From Chara braunii (Eukaryota > Streptophyta > Charophyceae > Charales > Characeae), in the NCBI GenBank assembly GCA_003427395.1, contig BFEA01000377.1, forward strand, positions 1,394,926 to 1,434,051: a DNA stretch of 39,126 nucleotides, read 5' to 3'. Every line of letters starts with the position of its first letter. Position 1 is the first letter of the stretch. Below, one piece after another: positions 10,363-21,995 of the stretch. A program made the translations under genes and the position numbers. Under the pieces are notes generated by a model. It was given only the letters and a program-made list of their open reading frames with translations. It was not told where the DNA came from and did not search any database.

Positions 10363-10459
10363 ATTGTTAATCTTTCTTCTAGCTTTGAGGGCAGCATGTG
10401 GGTCGTCATCATATTGTTTGAGAATAATTGTTAAGTTTGGCTCCCGGAGTGGCCTTCAG

Positions 10460-11709
10460 TCATTTGGCCAGGTCAAGCCTTGTATAGCCTGCCTCTACAG
10501 CCTGGAGCTGTAAGAAACTCCATACATGGGTTTCACTTGGTTGCCTAGGATCAGCGCTTGAGTGGTTTGCGGTGTCCCTAGCACCTTGAAGTAGGCCCTC
10601 TTTGAGGCAGTCCAGGATGTGACATCCTTTTTCCCGTCGTACCGAGGCGGAATCTGTGCTGCCTTTTTGTCCACCAGGGGACTGTTGTGCTAGGACCATA
10701 CTTGGGGCTGCTGCAGTTGTAGAATTTCTGGCGCTGCCAATTGCTGAAGCGGTCTCATATATTGTACCTACGGCAGTTCCAGTCTGGCCGATCATATTTG
10801 AGGATGTAGAAGAGAAAAGAGAGGCATTGGATGTATACACAACAGGCACATTAGGATTAAGGGGTAAGGGAAGGGGATTAGCAGGATGGGCCCGATGCAG
10901 ATCTGCAAACTTCTGCAGCTGGTCACGGTTCTTCTCTTCCGTTTCAGGTATATCATCCCTTTTGACTTCATCAAATAATTGGGAGATCTCACCCGAATCG
11001 TCAAGAGACCGGACTAAAGTTCAAGGAGGGAGGCTGATTTTTCTGCAATCTGCTCATTAATTAATGCAGGAGCAGTCTTAGAGTTGACCTCTTGAACTAC
11101 AAGAGCAGCACTTTTTTTGCCCTTCTCTTCTTGATCCTTGTGTAATGCCTTTCAACAGAAAATTTGATATTGCGACTTGTCGGTTTCAACTCCGGCATCC
11201 ATCTGCTCCTTCCATTGCGCTGCAGTCAGTGCCATGGTGGAGGATTGGGGTCAGTAGGATCATATTTGAGGATGTAGAAGAGAAAAGAGAGGCATTGGAT
11301 GTATACACAACAGGCACATTAGGATTGAGGGGTAAGGCAAGGGGATTAGCAGGACGGGCCCGACGCAGATCTGCAAACTTCTGCAGCTGGTCACGGTTCT
11401 TCTCTTCCATTTCAGGTATATAATCCCTTTTGACTTCATCGAACAATTGGGAGATCTCACCAGAATCGTCAAGAGACTGGACTAACTTAAGGAGGGAGGC
11501 TGATTTTTCTGCAATCTGCTCATTAATTAATGCAGGAACAGTCTTAGAGTTGACCTCTTGAACTACAAGAGCAGCAATTTTTTTTACCCTTCTCTTCTTG
11601 ATCCTTGTGTAATGCCTTTCAAGTTTTAACAGAAAATTTGATATTGCGACTTTTGGGTTTCAACTCCGGCATCCATCTGCTCCTTCCATTGCGCTGCAGT
11701 CAGTGCCAT
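10460..11709 (-). pseudogene. gag-like coding remnant with internal duplication (element B)
   Basis: A likely start is the ATG at 11709 (CCTCCACCATGGCAC), giving MALTAAQWKEQMDAGVETQK. A frameshift follows, then LERHYTRIKKR, KIAALVVQEVNSKTAPALIN and QLFDEVKRDYIPEMEEKNRD, then a Pro/Ala/Ser-rich part and VVYTSNASLFSSTSS. After the tandem duplication the upstream copy again reads QLFDEVKRDDIPETEEKNRD and continues to a stop at 10460. The composition (charged helical N-half, Ser/Ala-rich C-half) and the place upstream of the protease fragment suggest gag. I recognise no capsid or zinc-knuckle motif, so the name rests on position. Confidence 0.5.
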
Positions 11710-11732
11710 GGTGGAGGATTGGGGTCAGTAGG
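10791..11732. repeat. ~470-bp tandem duplication
   Basis: Copy one spans 10791-11258 and copy two 11259-11732. Both start ATCATATTTGAGGATGTAGA and end GGAGGATTGGGGTCAGTAGG. Copy two keeps an open frame where copy one has a 2-nt insertion (plus-strand CTAAAGTTCAAGG against CTAACTTAAGG). Confidence 0.95.
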
Positions 11733-13036
11733 TTTCTCAAGAGGGGTTCTCTCTTTCTCTACCTTTTCGACGAACACTCTTCCTCTTCCTCACTCTCTCA
11801 AAAGTAGCACTCTCTTCTGCCCTTCTTTCTCTCTCTCTCTCTATTGTGATAGAGGCACAACGGGCACTGAGATAATTCAAATGAAGAAACACAAAGCTCA
11901 AGGAAGGAAGGATAGAACTCCTAGTCTGAGCTGCAATTCATTTGGACTGGAGAACGACAGCAATCAAACAACAAAAATAAATGAAGGTAGTCTCTTATTA
12001 TGGTGTTGGATCTTGAGTCTTTATGGTTTTGTATTTTGTTTTCGAACTTGCAACGAAGTTGCCTTGACTAGTGTCCTTTTTGTGATTCACAAATGGAATA
12101 GAGTTTGCAGAAAAACACAGTCAACATCCACTTGAAAGTGTGTCCCATCGTAAGGTGTCCCCCTTCTTCCAGCAAGATAGAGAACTGCCTGTAGTGGCAT
12201 TAGGCTTCGTAGTAAAGGGTCTCTTTTCCGCTGGAGTAGGATCCTGCTGGTACTCAAGGTCCCAGGCAGGCCGGTAACCCAACCAGCAAAGAAGTGTCAC
12301 ACCTTGTGTCCCAGAACTATCCACGCAGTACTGAAAGGAAAGACAGGTTCAGATTGTCCCTACTCAGCTGCTACTAGTTCATAATAAATAGACGAAAGCA
12401 CTATAGAAAGATATGCAGTGCTGATCAAGATACTCCCATCCGTTCGTCAGGGGAGAGAGCAGTCAAACTCATGCACATCAGCCAAGATCACACAGGGTAG
12501 GAAAAGGAGTCTGGCACAACCCATTAAGCCATGCAGTGCCATGCACTCCACCATGGGTATCCTCCAATTACACGACACTTACCGGTGTGGCCTGGACCCC
12601 TAATATGGAGTCCAACTCACCCACCTCTGAATAGCAACCTCTACTCTAGTGTCCTAGCATCCTAGGAGGGTCTATTTTGAAGACCAATCAGCAACTTGCT
12701 GTCCTTTGGTGCAGCCATGGCTACTTCACCACCAAGCTCATCCTCAGCCTTATGGTCCAGGTGTGAGTCACCTCTTATTGTCTTCTCCCTCAAATCACCC
12801 CAACTAGTAACCTTGAGTGTCTCGCCACCCCATTCATTGACTCGTTCCACCTGGTCAGGGTCAATGTCAACCCTGCATTCCCTAATCCAGGTGGGGGAGG
12901 GTCAATGTCAACCCTGCATTCCCTAATCCAGGTGGGGGCAGCTCCCGCTTGCCTCGCCAGCCAACTTCCTTTACTAGACAACCCTAATCCGAGATTAACT
13001 AGCCGTAATGACCTCGGAGGATTAATCAATACCAAT
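11733..13036. other. Element B leader region, no gene
   Basis: Lies between the gag start and the 5' LTR edge. It holds a CT-rich tract (about 11740-11845) and a 41-bp tandem duplication (12858-12939, unit GGTCAATGTCAACCCTGCAT...). Next to the LTR edge the minus strand reads TGGTATTGATTAATCC after a 2-nt spacer, the place for a primer-binding site. I cannot assign a tRNA. A 62-codon frame at 12662-12850 (-) is unrecognised. Confidence 0.45.
12858..12939. repeat. 41-bp tandem duplication
   Basis: GGTCAATGTCAACCCTGCAT followed by TCCCTAATCCAGGTGGGGG occurs twice in a row. Confidence 0.9.
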
Positions 13037-15429
13037 TGGTATGACCCTTGCTATCTTGGTAGTGAAATGACACAATGACAGACAAGGCGACTTGATTGCA
13101 ACTGAAATGAAAGAACTTGGAAAAAGAGATAGACAAAGGAAGATGTAATGAACCCAGTCTCGTTGAGAAGTTAGTTGTCAATGCAATACAAGGCTGAACT
13201 TAGCGCACAGCATGAAGTCTCGAAGTCAATTACAAGTCCATGTCGCAGTTATATGCACAACTCAGAAGCATAGTCTCATCAAAGAGAGAGGAAAAGAGAG
13301 GAGAGGAAAGACAGAGAAGAGGAGGACGATAGACCCAAGGCTTCTCCCCTATCGCCACCTCAGCAATGCATGTTCCCTCTGACGCCCTCTGACATAATCA
13401 CTGTGGAGATGATTACAGGGTGCCCATCCTCCCTTCTGTTTTTTTGCTTTACTTTTCCAAACAGTTTCATAAGACAGAGTTACCTTCAATTGAAGGCCAA
13501 ATAACTATTTGCTATTTCATCTTTACGTTGTCTATGGTATTATAACAGCAGGTTGGTGTAGTAATTCCAATTATGCTTTTATAGGAGCACTACAATCTGC
13601 TGCTCAACTGTCAATTTATTGTGTGGGCTCAAGATGGGTCCCTCTCATGGCAACATGAGAGTTCAATCACTTCGCTATATGCTAGAAACGCCCTAGAGTT
13701 GGAAGTTCAGAATTCATTGATCAATCAGTGCCGATGAACGCGAGGGCTGAAGGTGTGTCTTGAAGGTTGCTAAGGTCCTAAAGCAATAACTTAGTGGGAA
13801 AGGAAGTGATCGACTTACAACCAGGAGGTGGCCTTTGAAACCAGAAACAAACAAAAAATAAGTGGTATAAAGTAGATTTCCTAAAGTTTCCAGATTGTTC
13901 AACTTTGTATTTTGGAAGCATAAACAGTATATTGAAATACGGTTGAGCTCGTCTGTTGGTAATGTTGGAATGTAATCATTATCTACAACTGAGAAAATTT
14001 CCAGCAAAAAGATAAGTCGAATGATACCACCTACAGGCAAATCATGTAATAGATTGTCGTGAATTCGTGCCAGTAATAAGATATGGAGGATGGAGCAGCA
14101 CTTCCTCACCTTCATGGAGACAAGCAGCAGATCACACGTGTTGCTGTCAGGTAAGTCCGGGTAAGCTTCACCTCATCTCCCGTCAGTCTCACAGCCCTGA
14201 TCTTCCTCCTCCTTGCCAATTCCCATCAGCTAGTCTATGGTTATGGCGGCTATGGTATCATCATAATCTCCCTCTAAGCTGGGACCCTCCAGCAGTATCT
14301 GGCACCGGCGTCACACTCCAGCAGCCTCGCGTAGCAGCACCAGCATTGAGCCAGTGAAGGCGGAATGCCTTCCCCGGTGGTCTGGCTGACCTTATGTAGT
14401 GTTAATCAACATCGAGTCTCCCCTTGGACCATGTCGACGTTTTAGATTTGCCAGATGTTGATGGCCACGAGGCTGCCTTAAAGCAGTGGTACCTTTTCCC
14501 GGGCGGGACTAGAATCTTCTTGATACCTGCAGACAACCATCGATGTGCATCTGATCTATGACCGAGGCTGACTACTCGGTTGACTTTGACTTTCCCCTGC
14601 CTTAATGGGGCTGACTCTTGATTTTCCAAGAGTCAACCAACTCACGTGGGCCGTTTAGCCGCTGTTTTTGACCGGAAGTGATGACGCTAGCCTGCGGCTA
14701 TATGTTTCTGAAACGAGTTTATGGCAAAGATGCAATAAGAATGGAAGAAGAAGAGGAAGATGAACACCAGCAATGACCAATGCTAATCCCCCTTCTTCTC
14801 ATCATCTTCACCTCCTTTTATACCCGAACTTCGTTTTTACAGTAAGAATAATAAGAACAATGAAAGAATGAACCAGAACCAATATCTGAATCTCCTCCTT
14901 AGTGCTAGCCAGTCAAAAGGTCCACTATAGCCATCTCCCAGCCCTTCCTCTACTATGTCGAGCAGGTGGCTATGGCGTGGAGTGCAACTCTGATGTATGA
15001 AGGACAACGCAAAGCTACCTTGTCCCTCCTGCTATGCTGCATTTATACTGCCCTTCCTTGAAGATGTCAACAACCCCATTTTGCACCTTCAGGGTGCAGA
15101 GCGAACCAAGAAGATAAGATGCAGACCTCCATAGCCGGGTAAGCTTCCTGTCATCGTCCCTCTTGGCCGATGTCTTCCGCTGCCTCCTCGTACCTCCCAC
15201 TAGGCTCCTCCTTGGTCCTTCCCACCATAGCCGAGGTGGGAGGCCAAGGCCGCCGTGTTCTTCCTCCCTAGTGCTCCTCCCAGCTGAGCGCCCACTCCAG
15301 CAGCCGGTTGCCAAACTTCAGTGCAATATGAGGAGGAGCTGTTCTTCGCTCTTCCGGAAGACATACCGACCTAAATATACCGGCTGACTGCCTCTTTGGG
15401 TGGTAACTTTCCAGGCCGTGCGGCCTCCA
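13037..15429 (-). repeat. 5' LTR of element B, interrupted
   Basis: Plus-strand edge TGGTATGACCCTTG (13037) and the other edge ...CGGCCTCCA (15429) give TG...CA limits. It is collinear with 6394-7471 except for the 1.58-kb insertion 13144-14726. Excluding that insertion it is about 0.8 kb. The part at 14736-15429 matches 6558-7471 closely by eye; the part at 13037-13143 matches only weakly. Confidence 0.65.
13144..14726. mobile_element. 1.58-kb TG...CA insertion inside the LTR
   Basis: Comparison with the intact LTR copy shows extra DNA between AAGGAAGA and TGCAATAAGAATGG. The insert starts TGTAATGAACCC and ends GAGTTTATGGCA. AAGA flanks it on both sides (13140-13143 and 14727-14730), or AAGATG if the limits are shifted by 2 nt. 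TG...CA limits and a short target duplication suggest a solo LTR of another family. No conserved protein is recognised inside; the longest frame, 133 codons at 13714-14115 (-), is unknown to me. Confidence 0.55.
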
Positions 15430-16047
15430 GAGCTACTGGTACGGTCCTTGTTTTGGAGGGAAACATCATTATTGCAGTCTGATATCCCTCACCCTAGACT
15501 CAGACTACTGGCCCGGTACCCCTAGACCCTAAGCCTACCAGCCTCTAGAACTCCATCGGCCTCTATAAGTACTGACTTTTTGTCTTTATTTGCCGACCTT
15601 CCCACAAGGTGAGTGTTTTCCGTCCTATGCGGGCCTAGTCTTCTCAAGTTCCTGCTGCAACCCCACAGAGCACGGCTGCAAGCAGGTACCAGCCCCTCGC
15701 CGGTCAGAAATGCACCCAAGCTATCATGCAGTCAGACAAACACACAGAAATTCAACAATCATGCGGGCACATGCACTTAGCTATCTCAGCAGAGTACGAG
15801 AACCTCATCAAGTCACTCAGTTCAGCAGCAAAACTCTGAAACGAGAAGAGTTCTCAAACTGTGATTTTGCAGGTCATGACAATAGACGTAGGGGAGGTTG
15901 TATTGGCCGTCATTTCCGTTGGCTCCAGCACGTATGCCACCAGCCAGAACTAAGCCGGTAGAGTTGCTCGATGTATGTGTTTCGGGTGGTGTGCTGTTCC
16001 TCTCAACTACGCCCCGAGGTGCTGCCACCTCCCGCTGGTGCGGTGAG

Positions 16048-16080
<33 letters not shown>

Positions 16081-19007
16081 CTACATCATTGAGTTCCTAC
16101 CAGGACCAATTCTTCATCCATCTTATTTTTGGTAAGCGAAGTTCCAACAGCTCACCTAGTTTCTCTTGATTATGTTTGTTATATGGTAGTCCACAAGCAC
16201 TCACGTTTTTGTCTCTTTTTGCTCGTGTTTGTCTTTGTTTTGTGTGTGGTGTGTTTTGTCATGTTCGATCATAACTCCACAAAAAAAAACGACTGTGGGT
16301 GCGTGCCTGTGTGTGAAGCATTGTGTGAACTGTGTCAGTGTCTTGTCAATCTGTGTGTATGTGGGGGTTGGGGGGGCGGGGGGGGGGGGGGGGGGCCCAT
16401 GTTACTCATTGTGCAGGACAGAAAGGGTGTTCATTGTCAGTGTGGCTGGGCAGTTTCTTGCGCTGTGCATTGGCAACATGTGTATTGCCTTTGGGTCTGA
16501 AGTAGACTGAATCCTGGTTCTTAGCTATCAAGTTGGCTTCAGCTGTGGCGGTGTGCAGAGTGGCTGATCTTGTCAATGATGGGCCAGTCTTAGTCATGCG
16601 TCAGCGGTACCATGGTTCTCCTTCTTCTCAAAGATCGTGCGGCTGGCAATCAGAGCTCCCAAGCTTTTGAGGTGCAGAGAATGCTCCTGTGTTTTCCTCA
16701 CTTGTCATGTTTCAGAGGGAAGATAGAAGCCATGGCTCAGAGGCGGTCAGTATCCTTCGCGTACAGCTGTCCTCGGTTCTGATATTCTTAATTATCCCGA
16801 AGCTGCATGAAAACACTTCCTGTGATACGAGAAGATATTTCAGGGCATAATCATTGTCCCCGCACTCTGCTCTTATCCCCTTGCTTCAACCATGTGCTGT
16901 CTTGGCCTCCTCTCCTGTCTTCTCTCCACCTCTCTGCTCCTCTCTCTCTTTGTCCCTCCCTCCCCTCTCCTCCCTCTCCTCTCCTCCCCTCTCTCCCCTC
17001 CCTCTCCTCCCTCTTTTCCCTCTCCACCCTCTTTCATTTCCTCTCTTTCCCTTCCGTGCTCCTTTTTCACCCATTCCCTCTTCTCCCTTCAATCACGAGT
17101 CTTTCTTCTGGACGAGTACCTGTGGCTCAAGTGTTTTCTTGATGTTTATGCTCTCTATGGGTTTGCAGAGCTTCAGAGCCTAACGACCGTTTTCTAGGTG
17201 TAATTTGATGTCCCAGACCTGTCACATGCTCCTCCGAATTGTCCTATTTCAAGACTAACGGGATCTCCCAGGATTCATAACCTAAACCATATTTTATGTG
17301 CACCTTTGTAGCGCACTGTCATGCAGGAGAGGAAGAAGGGTTTTTGATCTTTGTAGATGCAATAACTCGGCTCATATATGCACCCGCCGCGGCTGTGGGT
17401 CATAACCTTTGGTCAAAGGGGCCTGGAATGGGGTTCAAAGTTCACGCACAAGTCATGAGAAAGCCTGCCCGAACCTACCACTGTGGGGTACTGCAGGCAA
17501 GGCCAGAAACGGCCTCCCGAGGTATAACGTGGGACAGTTGTTTGGAAAGTCAACAGTTGACCTCAGCTCGTGAATTCAGGTCCGAGTCCATATGCACCCA
17601 GCCTTGGCCACAGATCAGACACATCTTTGGTTGTTTGCAGGTATTCGAAAGGAATCACGACCAAGTGGGAATCTGCAACTGTATGAGATCCAGGCCATTG
17701 ACGGACGGTCAATCTGGGGCACCGTAGCTGCACACGCTGGCTTGACGTTGATGCGACGATGCAGGACTGCTATGCGTTATGTTGGCGCCTTTTATCCTCG
17801 GCGCCAGCTGGACACTCGATTATGCTGACGTGGCTCTTGCCACTCTTATTATGACATTGATGATGTATCAGCTAGGAGGATGAGGATCAGGACTGTGAGA
17901 TTGGTCGAATGTGGAGGAAGCTTACGTGTTTGCGTTCGTGGTTGACATTGCACATTGCTGATTCGTCTTCAGAAGGTGTCTGCGCTGATAAGCGCCATGA
18001 TGAGATCTGCTCATTGTCAGTCTGTGTCAGAGGGAACTGTCTGCTGACGGGGCAAGTGGGAGATGCCCGAAGAAGAAGCGGGATTGTGAGGCATGTGCTA
18101 TGTTGATGGGTACTTTCTATTCCACCTTCTAAGTCTTATCTCCTTCCCACCATCCTCTTCTCTGGTGACTAGACATTGGGCGACCTGATTTACATGTACG
18201 ATTTTGGAGACAGTGAAACTGCGCTGAGACATTCTGTGTTTCGGCATTAATGAGCTTACCGATTGGGTTCATTGCATAGCAGTTATTTACCAAGTCATAG
18301 TTGGGGATATCATCCCAGTAAAATCTGGCAGAAGTAGACTTCAAACCAGAGTTGCTTATGTTTCTTCCTTTTTCTGAATTTCTTGACCACTTGCGTTGCA
18401 TGGAAGTGATGTTTGTGCAGTTGCATGTGCGCATGTTGTGTGTGTGTGTGCCATTTAGCATGGTTATCCCCTGTTCAATGAAAAGATATCTGAATTGGGC
18501 GTACATTGAGTGCATGTTCAAAATTAAAATGTGGATGTAAAGTGGGTGTATGATCAGTTTCGGAGACATTGTGTGTATGGCAGTTTGTGTACATATCTTT
18601 GTTTTCCAGGATGTGGTACTTACGAGTGAATGTTAACAGACTGTTGAAGACTAGATTGTGGTGTGAACTTTAAATTATAGCATTTGGGTTCGGAAACATA
18701 CACCATGTGTTTGGAACCGTACGAGCTGCCGCTTTTGAACTACGCAAGGAGTGCTCCATTGTATGCATAGGGTTGGTCGCAGGGTGGGAATGTGAATTGA
18801 AAGAACTCATATTCTTAATTTAGCAGCACAAAAAAAAGTAATTCTGACATGGTCTAGAGGATCTACAATAATTGCTAGGATGATTGGAGATACAATTACA
18901 CATCTACGTGGGAGTGTTTTACAATGTTCAGTGGAACAAATACAAGATAACATGGTGGTGGTTGAAACAGGGCTGAAAACTCGATTCCATACATAATTTT
19001 ATTACTG
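15430..19007. other. No recognised gene; simple repeats
   Basis: Open frames of up to about 145 codons (17296-17727 +, 18129-18569 -) show no motif I know. Simple sequences are (GATA)n/(GA)n at about 16047-16080, a G-rich run at 16363-16395, and a long CT-rich tract at about 16912-17075 that is open on both strands only because of its composition. Confidence 0.5.
16363..16395 (+). repeat. G-run, potential G-quadruplex
   Basis: GGGGG-TT-GGGGGGG-C followed by 18 consecutive G, then CCCATG. Runs of this length are also prone to sequencing error. Confidence 0.85.
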
Positions 19008-19432
19008 ACCAAATGGTAGGACATAAATTAGGAGAATGCTCAGCTACCTGTACTTTTTGAGGCCATGCTAAAAATGATAAAAAATCTTCGAGTCATTTCT
19101 GTGGCATCTCATTCGCTTGTCTGCATTCCCTGATCTGTTCTCATGTGTTTGAATGTTGTGAAGGTTATGACACGTCTTAGCCAATTGGTTGCAAGTTCAA
19201 ACCCTAACAATTGGTTGTCAGTTCAAACCCTACCAAATGGTAGGACATAAATTAGGAGAATTCTCAGCTACCCATACTTTTTGAGGCCATGCTAAAATTG
19301 ATAAAGAATCTTCGAGTCATTTCTGTGGCATCTCATTCGCTTGTCTGCATCCCCTGATCTGTTCTCATGTGTTTGAATGTTATGAAGGTTATGACATGTC
19401 TTAATCAATTGGTTGTATGTTCAAACCCTACC
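19008..19432. repeat. 224-bp tandem duplication
   Basis: ACCAAATGGTAGGACATAAA starts at 19008 and 19232. Both copies run through TTTTTGAGGCCATGCTAAAA and CATTCGCTTGTCTGCAT to GTTCAAACCCTA. The AATTGGTTG(C/T)(A/C)AGTTCAAACCC end is itself repeated. Confidence 0.9.
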
Positions 19433-21995
19433 TGTGGAGGTTGCGAGTGATACTCTTTTTCCCCAAGCAAGGGAACGAGAGTAGTGCCTGGTCCAGGTGC
19501 TCTGGAAACTTGCGTGGTTTTGTGGCCTGCAGATTATCATATCTTGACCTGTTGGTCTGACTATTCTTATGCCTATCTCCTTGTGATATCCACCACACAT
19601 TTCGTCACCCTTTAGCCACACCTTGACCTGCCATGACTACGTCTCTCACCCCCATTTCTTTTTTGATAGGGCCCCATAAAAACATGTCCTTGGGCCAAGT
19701 TTCATCATGAATGTCTTGAGTCAACGTCTGTCCCCGGGCCAAGTTGCAACTTGTCAACGTCTCAACTTCACTTCTGAGCACCCCTTTCTATGAGCGCTGA
19801 TGAGATTTTGTTGTTGTTGTTTTTGTCGGTCCTGCAGGTTCCCTCTGTGTTTTTGTATTCTCTTTGGGTTGTAATCTGGCTGCCGTTCTTGAGACCAGTG
19901 TCTGCCTGTGCAAGTGCTCACGTCATTACAACATAAGAGCAGGAACTGTAATATTCATCATGTCGATGATGGTAAGTGGTAGTCTGCAGTCATTGGTGAT
20001 TCTTGATTTCTGGTGAAATGACACAGGGGACACTTGCGCATGACACCATCAATAATCAACCACAGAGTGTCCACATGTCCGTCCAGCTTGAAACTGGCAT
20101 AAAGGAGTCGAGAGATGTTTTCAGAGTGAGAACATCCACACTCCAAATTATTACAATATGTCATGCTGGTGGCGCACAACATCCATGTACATGTGGTGCC
20201 TGTGCATCCAAGATTCACATACTAAACTTTTGATGTCCTTCTGATACATATGTACTACTGAATGCCACAGCTTGACAGTTGCGTAGAGTGGTTTGGATTT
20301 GAGAGATGTTCGTATGAGGACTGTTTGTGTGAAGAGTGGTTTGGATTTGAGAGATGTTCGTATGAGGACTACTGTTTGTGTGAGAGGACAGTCACTCTCC
20401 CAATTTTTATTGCGTGCTGTGCATCCTGAAGATCAGGGGAAAAGTAAACTGGAGGAAGGTGTGGTAAACCCCTGTGCCCGTTCCTGAATCAAGGCCACAT
20501 GCCATTGGGAAATTTTGTTTCTTGGCCATACTGAGCTGGACCCTGGTTTGCATTTGCGTTACCCAGCCAGGGATGGCGACTTCCACGGGCTGCCCAACGC
20601 CTGCTTGATCACGTTTTCTCCAGTACGGGGCCGGCAGCAGCCAGGCTCGATGGCCACCCATAGTGTGCCAACACTTTTGCTTCTGGATGTGGTCATGACA
20701 GCCTTTCCTCCTCCCCAGTGCCTCCAATATGAAGAGATGAATGAGCATCACGACTGCCTTGCCGACTTTTCCAGGACATACCCTGATTCCAATTAGCTCC
20801 CACGGCTTTCCATCGGGAATGGCCGGATAATGTTGCTGGCTTCTTATTCTCGATGACAACTGATGGCTACTGCAGCAACATGTCCCCCTTCAAAGTTTTG
20901 ATACCACATTTGTCTCCTCATTTGGATCCTAAAGAAGATCATTGATACACAACGGAATAACTAATCAAGACTGAGCCTCAAGTTGTCCTACATTATGAGA
21001 GTGCTCTGAAAGGAAAATAACATGTATTGGGGTTGTAGAGGACGTTGAACCTAAGGGGGTGGAATGTGAGGTTTCGGGCCTCTGCAGTGTCCTGCACCGC
21101 CTGCTGCAAAAATGAAACCCGACCCTAACTGAGGGTTGGGCAATGCCCGCCAGGCCTCTGGGGAGGCAGTGAAGTAGTGATGCTGGGTGCAGCCTCTCCA
21201 ACGGCTGCTTCAAAAATGAATGCTGACTATAAGTGAGGGGGCAGGAAAATGCCAGCCAGCCCTCTGGGGAGGCAGTGAGGTAGTGATGCTGGGTGCAGCC
21301 TCTCCAACTAACAGGTAGGTCCAGCCTCCTCCCAGTTAGCTGAAGAGGCTGAGGCCTGGGTACCCACTCTGGAAGCATAGACCCAGACTGGACTGCGCCC
21401 GGTACCAGCCTGGCTGATGCAACCTCCAGAATGAAACAAAAGGAACTGAGGCCGCAGTATTCCACACTTTTGGAGGCACTGGCTGCCAGCGACAGCTTTG
21501 AGCAAGCACGTGCTGCCAGGCCTGAAGAAGGAGGGAGAAGAAACCATGGTCAACTGCTCCTGCTTGGTGGCAGTCGTAGCTGCACCAAGGGAGAAGGGGC
21601 GTTGGTGCTTGGGTGACCAGGGGACAAGGACAGTGGCAGGGACAGGCAGTCTTACGTGGCGATGACTGATGAGCACACTTCGGGTAGGCGCACTCTGCGG
21701 CGCTGTTGGCGGGGACAGGAAGTCTCACGTGGCGACGACTGATGAGCACACTTTGGGTAGGCACACTCTGCGGTGTTGTTGGGCAAGAGGACAGAGGGCA
21801 CAGAGAGAGAGCAGAGAGAGAGCAGAGAGAGAGTAGGCTGGGCTAGTGAGGAAGTAGGAAGGTAGTATGGGCAGTTACATCGTTGGGGAACTGCATTATT
21901 GTTGTATTGATGAGAGGTTGCAAAAAGTTGGGCTTTCTTTGTCAAGCGACTTCGGTGTCAGTGTGCTCTAATTTGGGGTGTGTTCTTGGGTTTAC
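19433..21995. other. No recognised gene; tandem duplications
   Basis: Contains a 48-bp duplication at 20286-20384 (GAGTGGTTTGGATTTGAGAG), a ~106-bp duplication at 21155-21310 (CCTCTGGGGAGGCAGTGA) and a 73-bp duplication at 21641-21786 (GACAGG(C/A)AGTCTTACGTGGC type), then a GAGA-rich tract to 21835. Frames of 120-166 codons at 20407-20859 and 20965-21764 (-) follow the duplications and match nothing I know. Confidence 0.5.

Larger units (their letters stand above)
6394..15429 (-). mobile_element. Decayed Ty3/gypsy LTR retrotransposon (element B)
   Basis: Read on the minus strand the order is 5' LTR (15429-13037, interrupted), leader, gag-like (11709-10460), protease-like (10362-10150), RT connection/RNase H (9300-8519), integrase (8355-7476), 3' LTR (7471-6394). 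RNase H before integrase is the Ty3/gypsy (Metaviridae) order. Both LTR copies share the same edge, TGGTATGACCCTTG at 13037 and TGGTAGGCCCTTG at 6394, then AATGAAAGAA, AATAAGAATGGAAG, CCGAGGTGGGA and finally CCGT(C/G)CGG(T/C)CTCC. I could not recognise the RT palm, and the outer flanks show no clear target duplication. Frames are broken throughout. Confidence 0.7.

Noticed and set aside
16864-17197. Overlapping frames of about 100 codons on both strands
   Set aside because: CT-rich simple sequence; open in several frames because of composition.
17296-17727. 143-codon plus-strand frame
   Set aside because: No recognisable motif or consistent neighbour; cannot be distinguished from chance in this repeat-rich DNA.
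19190-19432. GTTCAAACCC repeated, resembling a SINE B box
   Set aside because: The A-box-like sequence is directly adjacent rather than 30-60 nt away. It is part of a plain 224-bp duplication.
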